Shown one piece after another: positions 55,213-62,934 of a stretch of 64,000 bases of DNA. Position numbers and translations under genes: made by a program. The stretch spans positions 1 to 64,000 of the forward strand of contig JAGYIY010000003.1 of the NCBI GenBank assembly GCA_018402485.1, read 5' to 3'. This stretch comes from Roseivirga sp. Its GTDB lineage: Bacteria > Bacteroidota > Bacteroidia > Cytophagales > Cyclobacteriaceae. Under the pieces are notes generated by a model, which was not told where the DNA came from, did not search any database, and was given only the letters and a program-made list of their open reading frames with translations. Numbering within the stretch: position 1 is the first letter of the stretch; each line of letters begins with the position of its first letter.

Positions 55213-56211
55213 CTAAGATAGCTCCAAATTAATTTCTTGTTGATTCTTCTGAATGGTTTCTAAAATATCGTATGCCAAGCGCAAGGTTTTAACACCATCT
55301 TCTAAAGGAACAAGAGGCGTGCTGTTCTGTTCAATGGCTTTTAAAAAGCTTTCTAACTCTTCTTGAATGGCATTGGAAGGTGATATTTTTGGGTTTTCAA
55401 AAATAATTTCTTTTTTCCCCTTGGCCGCTCCCAAATCTATAATCATAGAAAATGGACCTTCTTCACCAGTGGCTTTTTTCATACGAACTACTTCAGTTTT
55501 CTTTTCTAAGAAGTCAACGGAAATATAAGCGTCTTTTTGAAAAAATCTTGATTTACGCATGTTTTTAACCGCTATACGGCTTGTGGTTAGGTTGGCTACA
55601 CATCCATTAGCAAAAGTCAAACGCACATTGGCAATGTCTGGCGTGTCGGCGACTACATTTACACCATTGGCGGCAATTTCTTTCACCTCCGATTGTACGG
55701 CATGTAGAATGATGTCAATATCGTGAATCATCAAATCTAAGACCACAGGAACATCAAGCCCTCGAGGGTTAAATTGTGCCAAGCGATGGGTTTCAATGAA
55801 CATAGGCTGCCCGAGTTGAGGCAAAGCAGCTACATAGGCTGGGTTAAAACGCTCAACATGTCCTACTTGGACTTTAACTTTGTACTTATGCACAAGTTCT
55901 AGTAGCGCTTCGGCTTCTTCTACCGTATTGGTTACAGGCTTTTCTATGAAGACATGCTTTCCTTTTTCGATGGCTTTTTTGGCACAATCAAAATGCGCTA
56001 GGGTGGGGGTGACAATGTCTATCACCTCTACTGCATCAATGAGCTCCTCCATGGTAGCATAAAAGGGCACTTGAAATTGTTCTTGTGCCGAAACGATTGA
56101 TTTTTCATCAACATCATAGCAGCCTACCAATTCATATGCGCTAATTTGTTGAATGCATTTGATGTGAATTTTTCCAAGATGGCCTGCACCTATGACTCCA
56201 ATTTTGAGCAT
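55213..56211 (-). CDS. Gfo/Idh/MocA family oxidoreductase
   Basis: An NAD(P)-dependent sugar or polyol dehydrogenase-type protein of 332 residues. It has the Rossmann loop GVIGAGHLGKIHIK, the family EKPVTNTVEEAE with the catalytic Lys and VQVGHVERFNPAY, then the dimerisation beta domain. The GHVERFNP motif is also seen in UDP-N-acetylglucosamine 3-dehydrogenase-like members, and the gene is divergent from lpxB with 108 bases between starts, so a link to lipid A or surface polysaccharide is possible but unproven. The substrate cannot be fixed from sequence. Confidence 0.87.
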   Translation of the reverse strand: MLKIGVIGAGHLGKIHIKCIQQISAYELVGCYDVDEKSIVSAQEQFQVPFYATMEELIDAVEVIDIVTPTLAHFDCAKKAIEKGKHVFIEKPVTNTVEEAEALLELVHKYKVKVQVGHVERFNPAYVAALPQLGQPMFIETHRLAQFNPRGLDVPVVLDLMIHDIDIILHAVQSEVKEIAANGVNVVADTPDIANVRLTFANGCVANLTTSRIAVKNMRKSRFFQKDAYISVDFLEKKTEVVRMKKATGEEGPFSMIIDLGAAKGKKEIIFENPKISPSNAIQEELESFLKAIEQNSTPLVPLEDGVKTLRLAYDILETIQKNQQEINLELS

Positions 56212-56319
56212 GCGTTTCTATCCTTTTTATTCTGCGCAAAACTAACGATTAATCAGCGCCTATGCTAAGTTTGCACCAAGTTTGATAATTGTAATGGAAA
56301 AGGTGAAATTGTCATCCCA

Positions 56320-57471
56320 ATGAAAGGAACAAAATATTATATCATCGCTGGGGAGGCTTCTGGAGATATGCATGCTGCCAATATGATGCTGGCTTTGAAA
56401 AAGCTAGATGCTAGTGCATATTTTAGGGTATGGGGTGGTGATAGAATGGCTGAACAAGCTCAAGAGATGGCCAAACATATTCGGGAAACTTCCTTCATGG
56501 GAATATTCGGCGTATTGGCCAATTTGAAAACCATTAAGCGTAATTTTAGGTTTTGCGAGTCGGATATCGACGCCTTTCTTCCTGATGTACTGATTTTGAT
56601 TGATAATTCAGGGTTCAATCTGCGTATTGCCAAGTATGTCAAAAACAAACATCCGAACATTCGTATTCATTATTACATTCTACCTCAGGCTTGGGCTTGG
56701 AAAAGAAGACGTGTACACACCATTCACCGCTACTGTGATCGTGTTTTTGCTACCTTACCTTTCGAGAAAGAGTTTTATCGTTCATACGGATACGATGTGG
56801 ATTTTGTGGGCCACCCCATCATGGATGCCATGGCGCTGAAAGCAATGAGTTTGTTGGATCTCGATGCTTTTTTAAAGAAAAACAAACTCAAAGCTCACTC
56901 CATAGTAGCCTTGCTTCCCGGAAGCCGAAAACGCGAAATTAAAACCAAACTGCCCAAAATGTTGAAAATGGTGAAGCATTTTCCTGATAAGACTTTTGTG
57001 GTAGCTGGAAGTACCTCTGTAGAGGAGTCATTGTATCAAGTAGCTGATGAACAGGGCGTTACCGTATTGTTTGAACAGACTTACGACTTATTAAAACATG
57101 CCGATGTGGCTTTGGTAACCAGTGGTACAGCTACTTTAGAAACTGCTCTCTTCAATGTTCCGCAAGTGGTTTGCTATCAGCCAGGTTTTGTTACCTTTCA
57201 TTTGATGAAACACATTATCAGCATTCGTTTCATTTGTATGGTCAATATAATTCTAGACAAACTGGCTGTAACTGAATTGATTCAAGGAGATTTGAATGAA
57301 AAACGTTTAAAGCTGGAACTACAAATCCTTTTTTCCGAAGAACGAAGAACAAAAATGAGAGAAGATTACGCCTTACTCAAAGAAAAACTAGGTGGGACAG
57401 GTGCTTCTCAACGCGTGGCAGAGTTGATTTTTGATGACGTTTGTGGCATTAAAAAACGAGCCCAAGGTTGA
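56320..57471 (+). CDS. lpxB: Lipid-A-disaccharide synthase
   Basis: This GT19 glycosyltransferase joins UDP-diacylglucosamine and lipid X in lipid A synthesis at the inner membrane. The 383 residues include IIAGEASGDMHAANM, FLPDVLILIDNSGFNLR, YYILPQAWAWKRRRV, VGHPIMDAM, the nucleotide-sugar loop LLPGSRKREI and TSGTATLETALF. The length fits the family. Other lpx genes are not in the window. Confidence 0.97.
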   Translation: MKGTKYYIIAGEASGDMHAANMMLALKKLDASAYFRVWGGDRMAEQAQEMAKHIRETSFMGIFGVLANLKTIKRNFRFCESDIDAFLPDVLILIDNSGFNLRIAKYVKNKHPNIRIHYYILPQAWAWKRRRVHTIHRYCDRVFATLPFEKEFYRSYGYDVDFVGHPIMDAMALKAMSLLDLDAFLKKNKLKAHSIVALLPGSRKREIKTKLPKMLKMVKHFPDKTFVVAGSTSVEESLYQVADEQGVTVLFEQTYDLLKHADVALVTSGTATLETALFNVPQVVCYQPGFVTFHLMKHIISIRFICMVNIILDKLAVTELIQGDLNEKRLKLELQILFSEERRTKMREDYALLKEKLGGTGASQRVAELIFDDVCGIKKRAQG

Positions 57472-57945
57472 GGAAAACTGACATTCAGAAGGGGTTAAGT
57501 ACCTAGGATTTTCAATCTTTTTGCCCTTATCAGTTTACAAAGTTAAGGCATGGTTTTATGAAGTGAAGCTGGTTCATTTCATCGCCTCGAATGAATTTAG
57601 TGTCTTTTCTAAAGAAGGCAAAACCTTTTACAACCTATAGAAAGAAAGAGATGCGCGGCGTCATGTTGGAGGACAAAGCCTGTGGCGAAGTCCATTTTCT
57701 TTTTTTAGCTGGAAATACTTCTTCTTCAATTGCAACAGATGTAGGCTTCCTACCAAGTTTAAATGAATAAAAATGTTTTTAATTGTGCATGATGAGATAA
57801 CTTTTTACGATTGGCACCTTAAGTTGTATGCCTAGAAGAATGATGATATGTTGAGTGCGCAATAAGAATGGGAAGTGTTGCGATGGGAAGGAACAGAATA
57901 AGTCAATGAAACAAACTAAAGTCGCCTTCATCAAGTTATGTGAAC
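57472..57945. other. Intergenic gap, no gene seen
   Basis: This 474-base gap lies between lpxB and the MpaB-like gene on the same strand. All frames are broken by stops; the longest clean stretch is about 29 codons near 57550-57640 without a start. I see no hairpin with T run, RNA gene or repeat. It may hold a decayed gene. Confidence 0.45.
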
Positions 57946-58992
57946 ATGTCTTCTTTAGCCACTTTTTCTAGTATCCAATTGAATAAATTGAGACAACAGC
58001 AAGACCCTTCGGCAGATGCTGTTATTGCCACCTATGCCCCACATGCACTCAAGGAAATGCACGAAGTTTTAGGGGCCTTGAAAACCAATGCTGACCTGCT
58101 TCCTGCCGAAACCAAGGTGCCCCTTCAGCTCCTTTATCAAGACATTATTAAGCAGCACACACTCATAGAAAAAGCAGTATGGGACAATGGCTTTCATTTT
58201 TTCAGTCGTCATGCCTCAGACATTATGCTGCTCCTTGGTTTTTTGTCTTTGCCATATTGCTATGCAGCAGCCAATGGGGCAGAGGTATTGGTGCGGTCAA
58301 AGCGTATCATGGCCGACCCTGAAAAGCGCTTGTTAGAAACAGCCGAGTTTGTTTTTGATGTGATGGCTCCTCATGCCTTTACAGCTGAGGGGAAAGGATT
58401 GGTTGCCATATTGAAAGTTAGGTTGATGCATGCCATGAGCCGTTGGTTTGTGATACAGTCAGAGGGGTGGGATTCAAAAGTTTATGGACCACCCATCAAT
58501 CAGGAAGATATGGCAGGGACGAACTTAGCTTTTTCTCTTATTGTTACACGAGGTTTGAAAAAACTAGGGCAAGAATTGAGTTCGGAAGAGGTGATGATGT
58601 ACGTGCGGTATTGGAATGGCATTGGCGCTATGTTGGGAGTGACTCCAGCATTATTGCCTAATACGGCTAAAGCAGCTTATGTATTGGAACGCAACATACG
58701 CGAGCGCCATTTTCGTGCTTCGGAGGCCGGGCAAAAGTTGACGGCTGTTCTTTTGACCTATTTCCGCAAAGCTACCATAGATTCCCCTTTTGAAGGTCAA
58801 AGTGATGCTTTTGTGGCTTTTTTGTTGGGCGAAGAAATGAGCAAAATGCTGGGGGTACAAACCAGTACACTACAGAGCTTACGTTTTGAGCCCTATCAAT
58901 TTTTACTGCAGTTTCAACACAAATTAGGGCTTCAAAAGGATTCTTATGGCAAGGCTTTTCAGCAGTTTAAAAATGCTTGGGCAAAAGATTAA
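57946..58992 (+). CDS. Oxygenase MpaB family protein (DUF2236)
   Basis: The all-helical protein of about 348 residues has the DUF2236 pattern. The conserved stretches are VRLMHAMSRWFV and NQEDMAGTNLAFS, with histidine-rich and acidic helices around them and an Arg-rich YVRYWNGIGAMLGV. Fungal MpaB and bacterial Lcp (rubber oxygenase) are distant members, many of which carry haem. The reaction of this one is unknown. ATG 57946 was chosen over GTG 57940. It stands alone with a long upstream gap. Confidence 0.82.
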   Translation: MSSLATFSSIQLNKLRQQQDPSADAVIATYAPHALKEMHEVLGALKTNADLLPAETKVPLQLLYQDIIKQHTLIEKAVWDNGFHFFSRHASDIMLLLGFLSLPYCYAAANGAEVLVRSKRIMADPEKRLLETAEFVFDVMAPHAFTAEGKGLVAILKVRLMHAMSRWFVIQSEGWDSKVYGPPINQEDMAGTNLAFSLIVTRGLKKLGQELSSEEVMMYVRYWNGIGAMLGVTPALLPNTAKAAYVLERNIRERHFRASEAGQKLTAVLLTYFRKATIDSPFEGQSDAFVAFLLGEEMSKMLGVQTSTLQSLRFEPYQFLLQFQHKLGLQKDSYGKAFQQFKNAWAKD

Positions 58993-59065
58993 GACGTAAT
59001 TTTCGCTTGAACTTTCCAAAAATTCATTCAACCTTTTGAAACAATATACAGACTTCGCTAAATTC

Positions 59066-61990
59066 CTACTCCCTTATCAAATGATCGTACAATACTTCGA
59101 CAGTATGGTATGATTTTCTTTGTGTACCGTCTAAAATCTGATGTCGACAGGAGGTGCCGGAAGCGACAATCAGTGTTTCAGCATCCGCTTCGCGAACGGC
59201 AGGAAAAAGGACCAGCTCACCAATTTTCATCGATACCTCATAGTGTTCTTTTTCATAGCCAAAAGAGCCTGCCATACCACAACAGCCCGATGGAATCATC
59301 CGCACTTGAAAGTTTTTGGGCAAGGAAAGCATTTTTTTAGTGGCTACCATTCCCGAAAGGGCTTTTTGATGGCAATGACCATGCACTTTAAGGACTTTAG
59401 CCTCAGCTGAAAATTGCTCCGAACGAATGTGGTCATGATCGATTTCGCGTGCAATGAATTCTTCAATCGTGTACACATGGTTGGCCAATTCCTTCGCCTT
59501 TCGCTGGGTTTCACCCCTAGTCAGTGTAGTGTATTCATCTCTAAACCCTAAAATGGTGGAAGGCTCAATGCCTACCAAGGGAGCTTGCTCATGCACATGT
59601 TCGGCAAATAAGTTCACATTCTCTTCAGCCAATTGGGCTGCTTTTTCTAAAAGTCCTTTGGAGAGCTCCGGGCGACCGGAATAGGCATGAGGAAGGTACT
59701 TTACTTCATAGCCCAAAGCTGAAAGCAATTGAACTGCTTTCATGCCAATTTCTGCATCATTGAAGTTGGTAAATTCATCAACAAATAAATAGACTTTCCT
59801 TTCTGAGGTTTGAGGGATGAATTTTCTGTTGAGCCAACGGGTCAATGTCATTTTTGATACCTTAGGAATGCTTCGCTGATGCGCAAAACCCACAATGCCC
59901 TTCAGCAAAGGACTGGTTATAGGGTTAGAAAATGCAAAAGCATAAAGTGTAGGAAAAAGGCTTGCCAATTGCATGTTTTTGCTGAAGGAAGCGATTTGTT
60001 TCGTGCGCCAGGGGACACCATGCGTTTTGTAGTATTGATGTTGCCATTCCCCTTTCAGTTTGGCCATATCTACATTCGACGGACATTCTGAGGTACAACC
60101 TTTGCACGACATGCATAAATCCATTACCTCTTTGATCTCCTCATGATCGAAGGGATTTTCCTTGTCGGAGTGGGTGAGCATTTCCCTTAAAATATTGGCA
60201 CGAGCGCGGGTAGTGTCCTTCTCATCGCGGGTGGCCATATAACTCGGACACATGGTGCCACCACTTAAGGCAGACTTTCGGCAATCGCCTGAACCATTGC
60301 ACATTTCTGCAGAACGCAAAATGCCTTCTTCCGCACTAAAGTCATAGGCTGTATCGAACGCAGGCGTTTCTTGGTCTTTTTCATACCGCAATGAGCTATT
60401 CATAGGGGCGGTATCTACAATTTTACCCGGATTAAAAAGGTTGTAAGGATCCCATAACTTTTTCATGCTCTTCAGTAATTGGTAGTTGTGTTCACCAATC
60501 ATTTGAGGAATAAATTCACCTCGCAAACGACCATCTCCATGTTCACCTGAAAGCGATCCTCGGTATTTTTTTACCAATCGTGCAATTTCCTCAGCCATGG
60601 TGCGGAATTGCTGTTGACCTTCAGAAGTTTTTAGATTAATGATCGGCCGCAAATGCAATTCTCCAGATCCTGCATGGGCATAATGCACTGCATACATGTC
60701 ATGTTTTTTGAGGATGGCATTGAAATCTGCAATGTATTGAGGTAAATCCTTTACATCTACAGCAGTATCTTCGATCACTGGTGCCGGCTTGGCATCTCCC
60801 GGAATATTCGATAGCAATCCCAAGCCTGCTTTACGCAAGTTCCACACAGATGCAATGTCATCTCCCTGAACAATTGGAAATGCATAGCCCAGAGATTCGC
60901 TTTTGAGCTGTTCAATCAAGTCTTTCACGCGATCATCCGCTGCTTGATCGCTGTTGCCATTCAATTCCACCACTAAAATGGCTTTGGGTTCCCCTTCTAC
61001 AAAAAAACGTAGCGAACGATAGTGGGCATTTCGCTGTGTGGCCTCTAAAATGTAGTGATCCATCAGCTCACAAGCCGAAGGTTGGAATGACAAAGCCACT
61101 AAATTGGCCTTCAAAGCTTCATCAATACTGTGCGCATGAATGCATACCAAGCGCTTATGAGGAGGAGGTAGGGGAGTAAGTTTGATTTTAGCTGAGGTGA
61201 CAAAGCAGAGTGTTCCTTCAGAGCCGGCAATTAAGGAACAGAAATTAAAGTCGGGACCTTGCTCCGAAAACGGACTTTGACGTAGCAACATGTCAAGTGC
61301 ATAACCTGTATTTCTGCGTTCGATTTCAGCTTTTGGAAAGTGCTCGATGATTTGTTCCTGGTTTTCAGGGTTTTTGAGCATTTCTCTTGTCCCAAAGTAA
61401 ATACTATTTTGCAATTCGCCGGAAACAGAAAGGCCATTACATCTGTCGAGAAAACCGCTTAGGTCTAAGGGCCCGAAATGACTGACGCTGCCATCGGCCA
61501 AAACAGTTTCTACTTCCAATAGATGTTCTCTTGTGCTGCCATAAATAACAGAATTAGAACCACAAGAGTTATTTCCAATCATTCCTCCCATCATGGCGCG
61601 GTTGGCCGTAGAGGTTTCGGGAGCGAAAAAATAACCCAAAGGAGCAAGGTGCTTGTTCAGGTCATCTCGGATGATGCCGGGTTCAACCCAAGCGTAGCCT
61701 TCTTCTTCATTGATGGATAATATGCGATGGAAGTGTTTAGAAACATCAACGACAATGCCATTGCCCACCACTTGTCCGGCCAAAGAAGTGCCTGCTGTTC
61801 GCGGAATCAATGACTTTTGGTGTTCACGGGCAAAATTGACTAAGGTGACAATGTCTTGCTTGTCTTTTGGAATGGCCACAGCTTCGGGCACCTCGCGATA
61901 AGCAGAAGCATCGGTAGCATACAATCGCCTTGTGGTGTAGTCCGTATGTAAATCGCCTTGAAGGGCTTCTTTTAGATGGAGTAAAGACAT
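59066..61990 (-). CDS. FAD-binding and iron-sulfur oxidoreductase (GlcD-GlcF fusion, YdiJ-like)
   Basis: A 974-residue flavoprotein. The N-terminal PCMH-type FAD domain (about 35-270) contains PRTAGTSLAGQVVGNG and MMGGMIGNNSCGSN. A FAD-oxidase C-terminal domain follows (about 280-540, with LSGEHGDGRLRGEF). A ferredoxin-type 4Fe-4S region holds CNGSGDCRKS and CMSCKGCTSECPSN. Two CCG domains end the protein (HGHCHQKALSG, SGCCGMAGSFGYE). This is a fused GlcD-GlcF/D-lactate dehydrogenase-like protein that oxidises a 2-hydroxyacid such as D-lactate or 2-hydroxyglutarate and passes electrons to the quinone pool. ATG 61990 fits the domain; an upstream ATG at 62050 adds unrelated residues. Confidence 0.92.
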   Translation of the reverse strand: MSLLHLKEALQGDLHTDYTTRRLYATDASAYREVPEAVAIPKDKQDIVTLVNFAREHQKSLIPRTAGTSLAGQVVGNGIVVDVSKHFHRILSINEEEGYAWVEPGIIRDDLNKHLAPLGYFFAPETSTANRAMMGGMIGNNSCGSNSVIYGSTREHLLEVETVLADGSVSHFGPLDLSGFLDRCNGLSVSGELQNSIYFGTREMLKNPENQEQIIEHFPKAEIERRNTGYALDMLLRQSPFSEQGPDFNFCSLIAGSEGTLCFVTSAKIKLTPLPPPHKRLVCIHAHSIDEALKANLVALSFQPSACELMDHYILEATQRNAHYRSLRFFVEGEPKAILVVELNGNSDQAADDRVKDLIEQLKSESLGYAFPIVQGDDIASVWNLRKAGLGLLSNIPGDAKPAPVIEDTAVDVKDLPQYIADFNAILKKHDMYAVHYAHAGSGELHLRPIINLKTSEGQQQFRTMAEEIARLVKKYRGSLSGEHGDGRLRGEFIPQMIGEHNYQLLKSMKKLWDPYNLFNPGKIVDTAPMNSSLRYEKDQETPAFDTAYDFSAEEGILRSAEMCNGSGDCRKSALSGGTMCPSYMATRDEKDTTRARANILREMLTHSDKENPFDHEEIKEVMDLCMSCKGCTSECPSNVDMAKLKGEWQHQYYKTHGVPWRTKQIASFSKNMQLASLFPTLYAFAFSNPITSPLLKGIVGFAHQRSIPKVSKMTLTRWLNRKFIPQTSERKVYLFVDEFTNFNDAEIGMKAVQLLSALGYEVKYLPHAYSGRPELSKGLLEKAAQLAEENVNLFAEHVHEQAPLVGIEPSTILGFRDEYTTLTRGETQRKAKELANHVYTIEEFIAREIDHDHIRSEQFSAEAKVLKVHGHCHQKALSGMVATKKMLSLPKNFQVRMIPSGCCGMAGSFGYEKEHYEVSMKIGELVLFPAVREADAETLIVASGTSCRHQILDGTQRKSYHTVEVLYDHLIRE

Positions 61991-62514
61991 GAGTTGCAAA
62001 TTACATTGGGCATACCAATTATGGGAGTAAGTTGGGCATTTAATTTGCATGAACCGACTGTTTCAGGCATTGTTTAAGCTGTTTTGGAAAGCAATACGGG
62101 TTTTAACTTATAAAGAGCTGAACCGTGCATTATTTTTAAGTTTTCAAATTACTTTCCGGAATGACGGCTGCTAAGGCTCTCGAAGCAGTTTGCTGAGGCT
62201 CATCATTGCCCGCTGGAAATAATAAAAGAATGTTGAACCAAACGGTCAACGCTCTTTAGGGAAGTACAGATATGTAAGCAGAACCTTGTTAAGACTATTA
62301 GTCTGATAACTATAATTATTGTTGTGTATTTATATAAGTGTTATTTAGTGGTGCAAAACCACCTGTTTGAAAAGCTGAATAAAATTTTTTTAAAAGGTTT
62401 TATACCCAAATAAGGGTGTGATGAAATACAAAATACCATATGTAAAGAACTGAATTACGTTAATGAACTGTAAAAGCAGCGCAATGACCTGAAATGCTTA
62501 TATATTGTGAAACG

Positions 62515-62525
62515 TTTTTTTTTTT
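62515..62525. repeat. 11-base poly-T run
   Basis: An uninterrupted run of eleven T lies 139 bases before the peptide start. Such tracts can vary in length by slippage and alter promoter spacing. No evidence of variation is available from one sequence. Confidence 0.5.
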
Positions 62526-62570
62526 GCATAATAGATTGTATGAATTAAAAATTAATACTTACTTAGTTCT

Positions 62571-62586
62571 GTCATTAATTAATGAC
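62571..62586. promoter_or_regulatory. Perfect 16-bp palindrome, candidate operator
   Basis: GTCATTAATTAATGAC is exactly self-complementary and lies 78 bases before the peptide start codon, a likely position for a dimeric regulator. Outer flanks AATAC and GTATT extend the symmetry imperfectly. The cognate protein is not identifiable here. Confidence 0.5.
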
Positions 62587-62664
62587 TAGGTATTCAAGGG
62601 CTTAAACAGATTAAGTAATAAGTCTTTGATTTCAAATATTTTGTTTAACTTAAATAGTGTTATT

Positions 62665-62934
62665 ATGAAAAAGAAAATTTTTTCAATCGTGTTATTGGCT
62701 GGAGCTATGGTATTTAGTGTAGGTCAATTGAGTGCAGCTTGTTCAGGGACAACAACAGAATCTCCTATCACCCTTTGTGGTATGGAAGAACAAAATGAGG
62801 CTCAGTCTCAAGCCTTAGCTAACTGCTGTGAGGGTTCACAAATCTTCTGGCACGACCCCTGTAGTGGTGTATCAGGTTCATGGACGGTCTTACAAAATGG
62901 CCCTAATTCAAGTTGTAGTAATGAGGTGTACTAA
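62665..62934 (+). CDS. Small secreted cysteine-rich peptide
   Basis: An 89-residue product with a classical signal peptide (MKKKIFSIVLLAGAMVF to QLSA) and a mature part of about 65 residues. The mature part has six cysteines (ACSG, TLCG, NCC, DPC, SSC) and could form three disulfides. The segment EAQSQALANCCEGS resembles the layout of Bacteroidota NVEALA-type small exported peptides (signal, ALA-type motif, cysteine-rich tail), though the NVEALA motif itself is absent. The gene overlaps the downstream beta-propeller lipoprotein gene by 14 bases, so the two are probably co-translated. The frame is open upstream to 62626, but the ATG at 62665 fits the signal peptide. Function unknown. Confidence 0.78.
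   Translation: MKKKIFSIVLLAGAMVFSVGQLSAACSGTTTESPITLCGMEEQNEAQSQALANCCEGSQIFWHDPCSGVSGSWTVLQNGPNSSCSNEVY

Larger units (their letters stand above)
61991..62664. other. AT-rich intergenic region with palindrome and T run
   Basis: This 674-base gap separates the divergent FAD/Fe-S gene from the cysteine-rich peptide gene. It holds a short hairpin (GTGGT/ACCAC at 62348-62362), an 11-T run and a perfect 16-bp palindrome. No frame of coding quality was found. Its right part should contain the peptide operon promoter. Confidence 0.6.

Noticed and set aside
57472..57945. Pseudogene in the gap before the MpaB-like gene
   Set aside because: One short stop-free stretch is visible but no recognisable protein similarity, so decay of a specific gene cannot be supported.
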